A stretch of 64,000 nucleotides of DNA, from assembly GCF_002797495.1 (NCBI RefSeq), contig NZ_PGEZ01000002.1, positions 1-64,000 on the forward strand. Reading direction: 5' to 3'. Under the pieces are notes generated by a model, which was not told the DNA's origin, searched no databases, and was given only the letters and a program-made list of their open reading frames with translations. Of the stretch, positions 38,424 to 46,995 are shown piece after piece. This stretch comes from Mumia flava. Lineage in GTDB: Bacteria > Actinomycetota > Actinomycetes > Propionibacteriales > Nocardioidaceae. Each line of letters begins with the position of its first letter. The stretch's first letter is position 1. Made by a program: the position numbers and the translations under genes.

Positions 38424-39632
38424 TCAGGCGCCGACGACCTCCGCGATCGCGTCGACGGCGGTGTCGAGCTCCTCCTCGGTGATGACGAGCGTCGGCGCCA
38501 CGCGCAGCGTCGAGCCGTGCGTCTCCTTGCACAGCACGCCGCGCTGCATGAGGGCCACCGCGGCCTCACGTCCGCTCAGACCGCCCGGCGCGATGTCGAC
38601 ACCCGCCCACAGACCCCGGCCCCGGACCTCGGTCACCCCGTGCCCGACCAGTGCCGAGAGCCGCGCGTGCAGGTGCTTGCCCAACGTGGTGGACCGCTCC
38701 TGGGGCTCGCCGGTCTCGAGCAGCGCCACTACCGCCCGACCCACCGCGCAGGCCAGGGGGTTCCCGCCGAACGTCGAGCCGTGCTGACCCGGCTGCAGCA
38801 CGCCGAGCACGTCGGCGCGACCCACGACCGCCGAGATCGGCACGATCCCGCCGCCGAGGGCCTTGCCGAGGGTGTAGAGGTCGGCGCGGACCTGCTCGTG
38901 GTCCAGCGCCAGGACGGTCCCGGTCCGGGCGAGGCCGGACTGGATCTCGTCGGCGATCAGCAGGCACCCGGCGTCGTCGGCGATCCGCCGCGCTGCGCTC
39001 ATGTAGCCCTCGGGCGGCACGATCACACCGGCCTCGCCCTGGATCGGCTCGAGCAGGATCGCGGCCGTGCGCTCGTCGACCGCGTCGGCCAGGGCCTCCG
39101 CGTCACCGTAGGCGACCCGCACGAACCCCGGCGTGTAGGGGCCGTACCCGCCGTAGGCGTCGGGGTCGTCGGAGAACGAGACGATCGTCGTCGTTCGGCC
39201 GTGGAAGTTGCCGCCGGCGACGACGATCGTCGCCGAGGAGTCCGCGACGCCCTTGACGTCGTACGCCCACTTGCGCGCGACCTTCACGGCGGACTCCACC
39301 GCTTCCGCGCCCGTGTTCATCGGCAGCACCATCTCGGTCCCGGTGAGCGCGGCGAGCTCCGCGCAGAACGCTCCGAGCTGGTCGTGGTGGAACGCGCGCG
39401 ACGTGAGCGTCACGCGGCCGAGCTGCTCGACCGCCGCAGCCAGCAGCGCAGGGTGGCGATGGCCGAAGTTGAGCGCGGAGTAGCCGGCGAGCAGATCGAG
39501 GTAGTGACGGTCCTCGACGTCGGTCACCCAGGCGCCTGCCGCCTCCCGGATCACGACGGGGAGCGGGTGGTAGTTGTGGGTGCTCCACCGCTCGTCGAGG
39601 GCGATCAGGTCCGCTGATGTCATGCGCGTCAT
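38424..39632 (-). CDS. rocD: ornithine aminotransferase
   Basis: A 402-residue class III PLP aminotransferase: NTGAEAVESAVKVARKWAY, GNFHGRTTTIVSFS, LLEPIQGEAGVIVPP, ADEIQSGLARTG and TLGKALGGGIVP with the PLP lysine. GGNFHGRTT and YGPYTPGF are characteristic of RocD. It converts ornithine to glutamate semialdehyde in arginine use or proline formation. ATG 39632 lies five bases after TAGCCT (minus strand 39643-39638); ATG 39623 is an alternative. Confidence 0.92.
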   Translation of the reverse strand: MTRMTSADLIALDERWSTHNYHPLPVVIREAAGAWVTDVEDRHYLDLLAGYSALNFGHRHPALLAAAVEQLGRVTLTSRAFHHDQLGAFCAELAALTGTEMVLPMNTGAEAVESAVKVARKWAYDVKGVADSSATIVVAGGNFHGRTTTIVSFSDDPDAYGGYGPYTPGFVRVAYGDAEALADAVDERTAAILLEPIQGEAGVIVPPEGYMSAARRIADDAGCLLIADEIQSGLARTGTVLALDHEQVRADLYTLGKALGGGIVPISAVVGRADVLGVLQPGQHGSTFGGNPLACAVGRAVVALLETGEPQERSTTLGKHLHARLSALVGHGVTEVRGRGLWAGVDIAPGGLSGREAAVALMQRGVLCKETHGSTLRVAPTLVITEEELDTAVDAIAEVVGA

Positions 39633-39684
39633 ACGACAGGCTAAGCACGGGCACGCAGCTGGTCGCACCCGGAGGTCCGTGACC

Positions 39685-39696
39685 TACGCTGACCTG
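39685..39696 (+). promoter_or_regulatory. copper operon leaderless promoter -10
   Basis: TACGCT at 39685-39690 lies six bases before the GTG at 39697, favouring that start for the first gene of the ycnI-copC-copD run. Confidence 0.45.
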
Positions 39697-40242
39697 GTGA
39701 GACCTGCGCCGAGACGACGGGCGGAGACGGCGCTGCGGCGGCCGCTCCGCGGGGGCGTCGTCGCCGGGATCGCCGTGCCGGTCGCCGTGCTCGGCCACGT
39801 CGCCGGCGGCGGGCGTCCGCCGGGGTGGGGCCACGCCCTGGCGATGGCGGCCGCCGCGTGGGTGCTCGCGACGGCGGCGAGCCGGGGTCGCCTGCGTCTG
39901 CGGCCGGTCCTCGCGGTCCTGATCGGCGTGCAGGGCCTCGCCCACGTCTGGTGCTCGCTGCTCGGCGGGCCGGCGCACGTCCAGGTCCTGCCGATGGTGC
40001 TCGGCCACGTGGCCGCCACCGCGGCGGCGGCGGCCCTGCTGCTGCGCGGCGACCGGGCGCTGCGGCGGCTCCACGCGGTCGTCCTCGCCGGTGCCGTGCG
40101 GCGGATCCGGTACGCCGCGCGGCCCGTGGTCGCGATCCGACCCGGCCCCACGCACGCCGTCGTGCCGCCGACGGCCGGGATCTCGCCGATCGCGGCGCTG
40201 CGGGGGTGCGTCTCGCGTCGTGGCCCACCGGTGGCGTGCTGA
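39697..40242 (+). CDS. small membrane protein upstream of ycnI
   Basis: A 181-residue protein with four likely transmembrane helices (GVVAGIAVPVAVLGHVAGG, ALAMAAAAWVLATAA, PVLAVLIGVQGLAHVWCS, VLPMVLGHVAATAAAAALLL). His and Cys residues within helices (GHV, AHVWC, GHV) could bind metal. No known family is recognised. It precedes the copper genes by 43 bases and is probably part of that operon. GTG 39679 in the same frame is an alternative start. Confidence 0.68.
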   Translation: MRPAPRRRAETALRRPLRGGVVAGIAVPVAVLGHVAGGGRPPGWGHALAMAAAAWVLATAASRGRLRLRPVLAVLIGVQGLAHVWCSLLGGPAHVQVLPMVLGHVAATAAAAALLLRGDRALRRLHAVVLAGAVRRIRYAARPVVAIRPGPTHAVVPPTAGISPIAALRGCVSRRGPPVAC

Positions 40243-40285
40243 TCCCGCACCCACCCGTACCACCGACCGAGGAAGTCCCCGTTCG

Positions 40286-40948
40286 ATGAACCGCCCTGTC
40301 CTGCGTGCCGCCGCCCTGGCCGCCGTCCTGCCGATCGCCGTGCTCGCCGGCGGACCGGCCTCCGCCCACGTCACCGTCGACTCGCCCGATGCCGCCCAGG
40401 GTGGCTGGGCGACGATCGCCTTCACCGTCCCGACCGAGTCCGAGGACGCGAGCACGACCGAGATCGAGGTCCGCCTGCCCGAGGGTGCTGACCTGGAGCA
40501 CCTCTCGACCCGCACCAAGCCCGGCTGGGACGTCACGGTCGAGCCCGGCCGCACGATCACCTGGACCGCCACCGACGGCGGGATCGCTCCGGGTGAGTTC
40601 GACGTGTTCGAGGTCCGCGGCGGGCCGTTGCCGAGCGACGTCGACTCGCTCGAGTTCGTCGCCACCCAGCACTACTCCGACGGCACCGTCGTCGCCTGGG
40701 ACGAGAGTGCGACCGAGGGCGGCGAGGAGCCCCAGCGTCCGGCCCCGACGCTGCCGCTGGCCCCGGCCGACGAGACCGCCGACCACCACGCGACCGACGC
40801 GACCGACTCCGACGCGACCGGAGGATCGCAGCAGGCGGCCTCCGAGGACACCGGCGGCGTCGACGGGGTCCTGCTCGGCGCGACCGCGCTCGCGCTGGCC
40901 GGGATCGCGCTCGTCGCGGCGGTCCGCCGGCGCAGGACCTCACGTTGA
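40286..40948 (+). CDS. ycnI: YcnI-family (DUF1775) copper-binding protein
   Basis: A 220-residue secreted and membrane-anchored protein. The signal peptide ends at GGPASA (about residue 24), leaving mature His1 in HVTVDSPDA, the mono-histidine brace that binds Cu(II) in YcnI. FTVPTESEDASTTEIEVRLP and KPGWDVTVEPG are the DUF1775 fold signatures with a conserved Trp. A C-terminal helix (LLGATALALAGIALVAAV) with an RRRR tail anchors it. The stop overlaps the TTG of copC. Confidence 0.9.
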   Translation: MNRPVLRAAALAAVLPIAVLAGGPASAHVTVDSPDAAQGGWATIAFTVPTESEDASTTEIEVRLPEGADLEHLSTRTKPGWDVTVEPGRTITWTATDGGIAPGEFDVFEVRGGPLPSDVDSLEFVATQHYSDGTVVAWDESATEGGEEPQRPAPTLPLAPADETADHHATDATDSDATGGSQQAASEDTGGVDGVLLGATALALAGIALVAAVRRRRTSR

Positions 40949-41493
40949 GGCGGATCCCCGCCGGGGCGCCGACCCGCGCCGTGGTCGCTGCACTCGTCGC
41001 GCTGGGTGCGGTCCTCGCGACCGCGCCCGGCGCCGCGGCCCACGCCGTGCTCGCGTCGAGCGACCCGACCGACGGTCAGACGATGGTGTCGTTGCCGGCG
41101 ACGGTCACGCTCACCTTCAACGAGGACGTGTCCGAGCCGGCCTACGTCGTGGTGGATGCACCGGACGGCACGGAGGTGGCCTCGGGCGAGGCCGAGGTCG
41201 CGGACCGTGACGTGGTCCAGACGCTGCACGACGAGCAGATCGCGGGGGAGTACCGGATCTCCTACCGGGTGGTCTCGAGCGACGGGCACCCCGTGACCGG
41301 CACCGTGCGGTTCACCGTGACCGAGGGGCGTACCGTCGAGGACACCCGGGCGGACGAGCCGGAGGACGCCTCGGGCGTCTCCGGGTTCGTGCACCAGCAC
41401 CGGGCCCACCTGCTGTGGGGTGGGGCCGGGCTGGTCGCGGCGGCGGCGCTGCTGCTCTGGCCCCGACGACGCGACGAGGACGACGAGACATGA
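40945..41493 (+). CDS. copC: CopC domain copper resistance protein
   Basis: A 182-residue protein with a signal peptide ending near PGAAA, so mature His1 in HAVLASSDPTDG, the CopC Cu(II) ligand. VTLTFNEDVSEPA and YRVVSSDGHPVTGTVRF are CopC signatures, the latter supplying D and H ligands. A C-terminal transmembrane helix (LLWGGAGLVAAAALLLW) anchors it outside. The TTG start overlaps the ycnI stop (TTGA) and its TGA overlaps the copD ATG. Confidence 0.92.
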   Translation: MRRIPAGAPTRAVVAALVALGAVLATAPGAAAHAVLASSDPTDGQTMVSLPATVTLTFNEDVSEPAYVVVDAPDGTEVASGEAEVADRDVVQTLHDEQIAGEYRISYRVVSSDGHPVTGTVRFTVTEGRTVEDTRADEPEDASGVSGFVHQHRAHLLWGGAGLVAAAALLLWPRRRDEDDET

Positions 41494-43544
41494 CGGTGAG
41501 CGTGCGCTGGGCTGCCGGTGCCTTCCTGGCCACGGCCGGGACCCTCTACCTCGCGCTGACGCTCGGGCACGCCGACCCCGGGTCGGTTCCGGAGGGGATC
41601 CCCGACCCCGGGGTCTTCACCGGCTGGCTGCTCCCTGCGGTGAAGGTGCTCGACGACGTCGCCGGGCTCGCGACCGCGGGCTTCCTGCTCGCGGCCGCCT
41701 TCCTGCTCCCGTCGAGCTCGCCGGAGGTCCGCGGGTTGGCGGCCGACTCCGTACGGATGGCGCGTCGCGCCGCACTGGTGTGGGCCGTCGGCACCGTCGC
41801 GTACTTCTTCCTCCAGGCCTCGTCGTTGTTCGGGACGCCGATCCCGGCCCTGTCGGGCGCGGTCCTCTACCAGCTCGCCTTCTCCTCCCAGATCGGGTGG
41901 GCGATCATCGCGCAGGGCGTGATCGCGCTCGCCGTCGCGGTGCTCGCCCGGCGCACGTTCTCGATCCGCCTGCTCGCGCTGCTGCTCGGGCTCGCGCTCG
42001 CAGGCTTCGTGCCGCAGGCTCTGAGCGGTCACTCCGCCGGATCGGGATCCCACGACCTCGCGGTCGTGAGCATGATGTTCCACCTGGCGGCGGCGGCCCT
42101 GTGGGTCGGTGGTCTGGGTGCGCTCGCCTGGATCGCGGTGCGGGGGAGCCGCCGTCTCGGCGCGGCCGTGCGGCGGTTCTCCGTCCTCGCGGCGTGGTGC
42201 GTGGCGCTGCTGGCGGTCTCCGGCGTCCTGAACGCCGCGACCCGGCTCGACGGGTGGTCGTCCCTGCTGAGCCGCTACGGCCTGCTCGTCGGGGCGAAGG
42301 TCGCCGCCCTCGTGGCCCTCGGCGTGCTGGGGTGGCTGCACCGTCGCCGGACGCTGCCGGCGTTCGACGCGGCGGACGGCGCCGGCAGGGCGGCCGACGA
42401 CCCGTCGGGCGAGACGTCCGTCCTGCGCAGGCGCGCGAACCGCGCCTTCCTTCGCCTCGCCGCCGCCGAGCTCGTGGTGATGGGGATGACGGTCGCGGTC
42501 GCGGTGGCGCTCTCGCAGACCGAGACCCCCCGACCGGCGGATCTCTACACCGGGACCGCCGAGGAGCTGCTGGACGGCCCGATGCCCGCGGCGCCGACGC
42601 TCGCCCGGCTGGTCCTCGGCGTCGAGCTGAGCGGGACGGGCCTCGCGATCGTCGGGATGGGCTGCGCGCTGTACGTCACGGGGCTGCTCGTGATGCGCCG
42701 CCGCGGCGACCGTTGGCCGCTGGGGCGGACGCTGGCGTGGTTCAGCGGGATGGCGCTGGTGGCGTGGGCGACCTTCGGCGGGCTGGGCGTCTACTCGCAC
42801 GCGATGTTCAGCGCCCACATGGTCTCGCACATGATCCTCAGCATGGTCGCCCCGATCCTGCTGATGCTGGGCGCGCCGATCACGCTCGCGCTGCGGACCC
42901 TGCCCGGTCCTCGCCAGCCGGGCGACGTCGCTCCGCGGGCGATGCTCGTGTCATTCCTGCACTCGCGCTTCGTCCGCGTCGTGACGCACCCGCTGGTCGC
43001 GGCCTTCCTCTTCGTCGGCAGCCTGTACGCGCTCTACTTCACGTCGTTGTTCGAGACGGCGATGTACAGCCACATCGGGCACGGACTGATGGAGGTCCAC
43101 TTCCTGCTGGTCGGGTCGCTGTTCTACTACGTGATCATCGGCGTCGACCCGTCGCCGCGGCGGATCGAGCCCATCTGGCGGTTCCTGATCCTGCTGGTGA
43201 CGCTGCCGTTCCACGCGTTCTTCTCCGTGGCGCTGATGGCGCAGCAGGAGGTGGTCGCCGAACAGTTCTACGTCGACCTGAACCGCCCGTTCGCGACCGA
43301 CCTGCTCGCCGACCAGTACCTCGGCGGAGGGATCGCGTGGGCGATGGGGGAGGTGCCGCTGGTGATCGTGATGGCGGCGCTGTTCGTCCAGTGGATCCGT
43401 CAGGACCGCCGCGAGGCCGTCCGCCACGACCGGCGCGCCGCCCAGAACGACGACGCCGAGCTGGAGGCGTACAACGCCTACCTGGCGAGGCTGGCCGAGC
43501 AGAGCGGCCCGGGGAGCAGCGAGCCCGGTCCGGGATCCTCGTAG
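41490..43544 (+). CDS. CopD-CtaG fusion membrane protein
   Basis: A 684-residue polytopic protein. The N-terminal half (about 1-330) is CopD-like with helices around GHSAGSGSHDLAVVSMMFHLAA, carrying histidines that may bind copper. The C-terminal half (about 340-650) is CtaG/caa3-assembly-like: YSHAMFSAHMVSHMILSMVAP, MEVHFLLVGSLFYYVIIG and LPFHAFFSVALM. Copper imported with CopC/YcnI may be delivered to cytochrome oxidase (inference from domains). Such fusions are common in actinobacteria. The stop codon lies in the loop of a terminator hairpin. Confidence 0.9.
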   Translation: MTVSVRWAAGAFLATAGTLYLALTLGHADPGSVPEGIPDPGVFTGWLLPAVKVLDDVAGLATAGFLLAAAFLLPSSSPEVRGLAADSVRMARRAALVWAVGTVAYFFLQASSLFGTPIPALSGAVLYQLAFSSQIGWAIIAQGVIALAVAVLARRTFSIRLLALLLGLALAGFVPQALSGHSAGSGSHDLAVVSMMFHLAAAALWVGGLGALAWIAVRGSRRLGAAVRRFSVLAAWCVALLAVSGVLNAATRLDGWSSLLSRYGLLVGAKVAALVALGVLGWLHRRRTLPAFDAADGAGRAADDPSGETSVLRRRANRAFLRLAAAELVVMGMTVAVAVALSQTETPRPADLYTGTAEELLDGPMPAAPTLARLVLGVELSGTGLAIVGMGCALYVTGLLVMRRRGDRWPLGRTLAWFSGMALVAWATFGGLGVYSHAMFSAHMVSHMILSMVAPILLMLGAPITLALRTLPGPRQPGDVAPRAMLVSFLHSRFVRVVTHPLVAAFLFVGSLYALYFTSLFETAMYSHIGHGLMEVHFLLVGSLFYYVIIGVDPSPRRIEPIWRFLILLVTLPFHAFFSVALMAQQEVVAEQFYVDLNRPFATDLLADQYLGGGIAWAMGEVPLVIVMAALFVQWIRQDRREAVRHDRRAAQNDDAELEAYNAYLARLAEQSGPGSSEPGPGSS

Positions 43545-43562
43545 GATCCCGGACCGGGCTCG
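43520..43562. terminator. bidirectional 20-bp terminator overlapping the copD-ctaG stop
   Basis: Positions 43520-43539 (cgagcccggtccgggatcct) pair perfectly with 43543-43562 around the loop cgt. The TAG stop (43542-43544) falls at the loop. The 3' arm ends 27 bases before the stop codon of the convergent superoxide dismutase gene, so it can serve both strands. Confidence 0.85.
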
Positions 43563-43588
43563 GCCGGTCGTACGGGTGTGTCAGCCGG

Positions 43589-44212
43589 TCACGGCGTCCA
43601 CAGGGCCGGCGTGCTGCTGCGCGCGGCCTCGAACCGTGCCTGGACGTCGGCCCAGTTCACGATGTTCCACCACGCCTTGACGTAATCGGCCTTGACGTTC
43701 TGGTACTGCAGGTAGAACGCGTGCTCCCACATGTCGAGCATCAGCAGCGGGACGATCCCGGCGGGCAGGTTGCCCTGGTGGTCGTAGAGCTGGCAGATGA
43801 TCGGGCGCTGCGCGAGCGTCTCCCAGGCGAGGATCGACCAGCCCGAGCCCTGGATGCCGAGGGCAGACGCCTCGAAGTGGGCACGGAACTTGTCGAACGA
43901 GCCGAAGAAGTTGTCGATCGCCGCACCGAGCTCGCCGTCCGGCTTGTCGCCGCCCTCGGGCGACATGTTCGGCCAGAACACGGAGTGGTTCACGTGGCCG
44001 GCGAGGTTGAACGCGAGGTTCTTCTCGAGCATGTTGACCGTGCCGAGACTCTCGGCGTCGCGGGCCTCGGCCAGCTGCTCCAGCGCCGTGTTCACACCGT
44101 TGACGTAGGTCTGGTGGTGCTTGCTGTGGTGGAGCTCCATGATCTTGCCGGAGATGTACGGCTCGAGGGCTCCGTAGTCGTACGGCAGGTCGGGCAGGGT
44201 GTACTCAGCCAC
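43589..44212 (-). CDS. sodA: Fe/Mn superoxide dismutase
   Basis: A 207-residue cytosolic enzyme dismutating superoxide. Metal ligands are visible: H28 in [13 protein letters not shown], the second histidine in [11 protein letters not shown] (near 73-80), and D/H in [12 protein letters not shown] (near 160-171). GIQGSGW and YDHQGNLP surround the active site. Whether iron or manganese is used cannot be decided by eye. GTG 44212 has ggagga upstream. Its convergence with the copper operon may be functional or chance. Confidence 0.94.
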   Translation of the reverse strand: MAEYTLPDLPYDYGALEPYISGKIMELHHSKHHQTYVNGVNTALEQLAEARDAESLGTVNMLEKNLAFNLAGHVNHSVFWPNMSPEGGDKPDGELGAAIDNFFGSFDKFRAHFEASALGIQGSGWSILAWETLAQRPIICQLYDHQGNLPAGIVPLLMLDMWEHAFYLQYQNVKADYVKAWWNIVNWADVQARFEAARSSTPALWTP

Positions 44213-44244
44213 TGGTCCTCCATCGATGTTCTCGAGTTGTCTTC

Positions 44245-44273
44245 ACAGTCTCTCAGCCGGAGCGCCCGTGCAA
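44245..44273 (-). promoter_or_regulatory. superoxide dismutase promoter
   Basis: On the minus strand, TTGCAC (44273-44268) and GACTGT (44250-44245) are spaced by 17 bp, giving a leader of about 25 bases with ggagga before the GTG start. Confidence 0.45.
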
Positions 44274-44397
44274 CCGTGGGGTCCCATCTGGCGAGCGCCC
44301 GTGGCCTGCCGTCGCGTGCCTGCGCTTGGTGCGTGCCGGATAGTCTGGTGCCGACCGAGCCCCGGAGGGGAGACCGGAAGCGGAGACGAGGGACACA

Positions 44398-44994
44398 GTG
44401 AGTGCACGGACCGACGGCCGTTCGGACCGCGTCTTCACCATCCCGAACCTCCTGAGCATGGCGCGGCTGCTCGGTGTCCCGGTCTTCCTGTGGCTGGTGC
44501 TCGTGCCCGAGGCCGACGTGCTCGCGCTCACGGTGCTGGTCGTGTCCGGGTTCACCGACTACCTCGACGGCTACCTGGCGCGGCGCCTCGGCCAGACCTC
44601 GAAGCTCGGGGCGATCCTCGACCCGGTCGCCGACCGGCTCTACATCCTCGCCGTGGTCGTCGGGCTGGCGCTGCGCGAGATCATCCCGTGGTGGCTCGCG
44701 ATCCTGCTGCCGCTGCGCGACGTGCTGCTGTTCGGCCTGGTGCCGTTCCTGCGCACACGCGGATACTCCTCGCTCCCGGTCCACTTCCTCGGCAAGGCGG
44801 CCACCGCCGGTCTGCTCTACGCCTTCCCGCTGCTGCTGCTCGGCGACGACACCGGGACGGTCGCCGATCTTGCGAAGGTCTTCGGATGGGCATTCGCCAT
44901 CTGGGGTGTCGCGTTGTACTGGTGGGCCGGTCTGCTGTACGTGTGGCAGGTGCGCAGACTGATGCGGTCGATGCCGCCGGTGCGGCGCGACTGA
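44398..44994 (+). CDS. CDP-alcohol phosphatidyltransferase
   Basis: A 198-residue membrane enzyme with about five helices. The diagnostic motif DYLDGYLARRLGQTSKLG followed by AILDPVADR fits D-x2-DG-x2-AR-x8-G-x3-D-x3-D (about 54-77). It makes a phospholipid from CDP-diacylglycerol; PgsA-type phosphatidylglycerophosphate or cardiolipin synthesis is likely but the acceptor alcohol is not readable. GTG start at 44398; TAGTCT at 44341-44346 could be the -10. Positional homologue of Rv1822, heading the conserved block. Confidence 0.9.
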   Translation: MSARTDGRSDRVFTIPNLLSMARLLGVPVFLWLVLVPEADVLALTVLVVSGFTDYLDGYLARRLGQTSKLGAILDPVADRLYILAVVVGLALREIIPWWLAILLPLRDVLLFGLVPFLRTRGYSSLPVHFLGKAATAGLLYAFPLLLLGDDTGTVADLAKVFGWAFAIWGVALYWWAGLLYVWQVRRLMRSMPPVRRD

Positions 44995-45017
44995 GGACAC
45001 GAGGGGCGGACGACACG

Positions 45018-45845
45018 ATGAGCGAGCCGGTGGGGCCGGGCCGCGAACCCGGAGACGCGACGGGCAACGCCACGTCGTTGCTCGAGACGGTCATGGCGCA
45101 CCCGCTCGACGAGGACTACTACACCCGCGACCCCGGGTCGTCGGCGCGGCGCGGGGGCTGGGCGGCTGCCGCGGCGATCATCACGTTCGCCGCGCTGCTG
45201 ACGATCGCGGCCGTGCAGACCTGGGACAACCGGCCCGCCGAGGAGAGCGAGCGGGCCCAGCTGATCGAGCAGATCGAGAACCGCAAGGCCGACATCCAGA
45301 CGGTGCAGGACGACGTCGCCCAGGTGCGGGCGGACGTCGAGCGGCTGCGGCGGGAGGCGTCGGGGTCCGAGGCGCGCACGCGTGCGGAGGAGCAGCGGCG
45401 GGTGGTCGGGACGGCGGCCGTCGTCGGACCAGGTCTGCGGGCCGTGGTCGACAGCGCACCGAACGCCGAGGCGCACCCGGCGGCCGAGGTCCGCGACAAG
45501 GACCTCCAGCTGCTGGTCAACGGTCTGTGGCAGGCCGGGGCCGAGGCGGTCGCGATCAACGGCAACCGGCTGACGACGATGTCGTCGATCCGTGGCGCCG
45601 GCGATGCGATCACCGTGAACTACCGGTCGTTGAGCAGCCCGTACACGGTCTCGGCGATCGGGAGCCCCCGTACGCTTCCCGGTAACTTCGCGGAGACGGT
45701 CGCGGCACAGACGTGGCGTAGTCTGCAGCAGAACCTGGGGATGCGCTTCCAGGTGAGCGAGCCGGACTCGTTGCGGCTGCCTGCGGCACCGCGCCGCGCA
45801 TCGACGATCAGGCACGCTGAGGTGCCCGAGGTGGAGGACGAGTGA
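45018..45845 (+). CDS. DUF881 family protein (first copy)
   Basis: A 275-residue bitopic protein. About 47 cytosolic residues precede a transmembrane helix (AAAAAIITFAALLTIAAV, about 49-66). A coiled coil follows (ERAQLIEQIENRKADIQTV and on, about 78-120), then the DUF881 domain with GPGLRAVVDSA and LVNGLWQAGAEAVAINGNRL. DUF881 genes flank sbp near division genes in many Gram-positives (ylxW/ylxX in Bacillus), suggesting a divisome or envelope role. ATG 45018 is chosen. Confidence 0.87.
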   Translation: MSEPVGPGREPGDATGNATSLLETVMAHPLDEDYYTRDPGSSARRGGWAAAAAIITFAALLTIAAVQTWDNRPAEESERAQLIEQIENRKADIQTVQDDVAQVRADVERLRREASGSEARTRAEEQRRVVGTAAVVGPGLRAVVDSAPNAEAHPAAEVRDKDLQLLVNGLWQAGAEAVAINGNRLTTMSSIRGAGDAITVNYRSLSSPYTVSAIGSPRTLPGNFAETVAAQTWRSLQQNLGMRFQVSEPDSLRLPAAPRRASTIRHAEVPEVEDE

Positions 45846-46174
45846 TCGCGCTTCTCGGACTGGTCGTGGGCGTCGCGCTCGGCCTGGTGCTCGAGCCCAC
45901 CGTCCCGCCGGGCCTGCAGCCCTACCTCCCGATCGCGGTGGTCGCGGCGCTGGACGCGGTCTTCGGTGCGGTGCGCGCGTACCTCGACGGTCGCTTCGAC
46001 GACAAGGTCTTCGTGATCTCGTTCGTCTCGAACGTGCTGATCGCGGCGCTGATCGTGTTCGTCGGCGACCAGCTGGGGGTCGGGTCGCAGCTGTCGACCG
46101 GCGTGATCGTCGTGCTCGGCATCCGGATCTTCTCCAACGCCGCCGCGATCCGGAGGCACCTGTTCCATGCCTGA
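45842..46174 (+). CDS. sbp: small basic protein Sbp (DUF1290)
   Basis: A 110-residue membrane protein with three helices: IALLGLVVGVALGLVL, the conserved PPGLQPYLPIAVVAALDAVFGAVRA and FVISFVSNVLIAALIVFVGDQLG, ending in SNAAAIRRHLFHA. This is the DUF1290 family found between DUF881 genes. GTG 45842 overlaps the previous stop (GTGA), and its end overlaps the next gene by 8 bases, so the three genes form a tight unit, probably a membrane complex. Confidence 0.9.
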   Translation: MIALLGLVVGVALGLVLEPTVPPGLQPYLPIAVVAALDAVFGAVRAYLDGRFDDKVFVISFVSNVLIAALIVFVGDQLGVGSQLSTGVIVVLGIRIFSNAAAIRRHLFHA

Positions 46175-46979
46175 CGCGACCCCGCCCCCCGAGCAGTCCC
46201 CGCCTCCCGAGCAGCAGCCGGAGCAGCAACCGGAGCAGCAGCCGCAGGCGCCGGACAGCGCGGCCGCCTGGAGCCGGCTGCGCCATGCCCTGACTGCGCG
46301 TCCGTCGCGCGGCCAGTGGGTGGTGGCGCTGCTGTTCGTGGTGCTGGGGTTCACCGCGGTCACCCAGGTGCGGTCGACCAACGAGGAGGATGCCTACCTC
46401 GGGGCCCGTCGCTCGGAGCTGGTGCAGCTGCTCGACAGCCTGGACGCCGCGTACGACCGCCTGAGCCAGCAGCGCTCGGAGCTCGCGGCGACGCAGCGCA
46501 ACCTCCAGCAGGACTCGGAGTCGAACGAGGCGGCGATCGAGGAGATCCGCAAGTCGGCCGACGCGCTCGCGATCCTTGCCGGGACCGCGCCGGCCGTCGG
46601 CCCGGGGATCACGGTCACGATCGAGGATCCGGACCAGACGGTGACGTCGTCGACCCTGCTGAACGCGATCGAGGAGCTGCGCGACGCGGGGGCCGAGGCG
46701 ATCCAGGTCAACGGCGTCGTCCGCGTGGTCGCGCAGACGTACCTCACGGACTCCACGGAGGGCGGTGTGCGGATCGACGGGCGCGAGGTGAAGCGCCCGT
46801 TCGTGATCGAGGCGATCGGCGACGCGCACACCCTGGAGCAGGCGATGCTGTTCCGCGGCGGGCTCGCCGACCAGGTCGAGGCGCTGGGTGGCGAGGTCGC
46901 CGTCGAGCAGTCCGACCTGATCGAGGTCACGGCCCTGGCCGAGGAACGGGAACCGGAGTACGCTCAGCCCGCACCCTGA
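46167..46979 (+). CDS. DUF881 family protein (second copy)
   Basis: A 270-residue bitopic protein with a Pro/Gln-rich cytosolic lead (repeated PEQQ units, residues 4-30), one transmembrane helix (WVVALLFVVLGFTAVTQV, about 51-68), a coiled coil (LVQLLDSLDAAYDRLSQQR) and the DUF881 domain (GPGITVTIEDPD, ELRDAGAEAIQVNGVVRV). It is distinct from the first copy in its N terminus. The PEQQ stretch may be a flexible docking tail. Confidence 0.87.
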   Translation: MPDATPPPEQSPPPEQQPEQQPEQQPQAPDSAAAWSRLRHALTARPSRGQWVVALLFVVLGFTAVTQVRSTNEEDAYLGARRSELVQLLDSLDAAYDRLSQQRSELAATQRNLQQDSESNEAAIEEIRKSADALAILAGTAPAVGPGITVTIEDPDQTVTSSTLLNAIEELRDAGAEAIQVNGVVRVVAQTYLTDSTEGGVRIDGREVKRPFVIEAIGDAHTLEQAMLFRGGLADQVEALGGEVAVEQSDLIEVTALAEEREPEYAQPAP

Positions 46980-46995
46980 GCCCGAGGAGCCCGGC

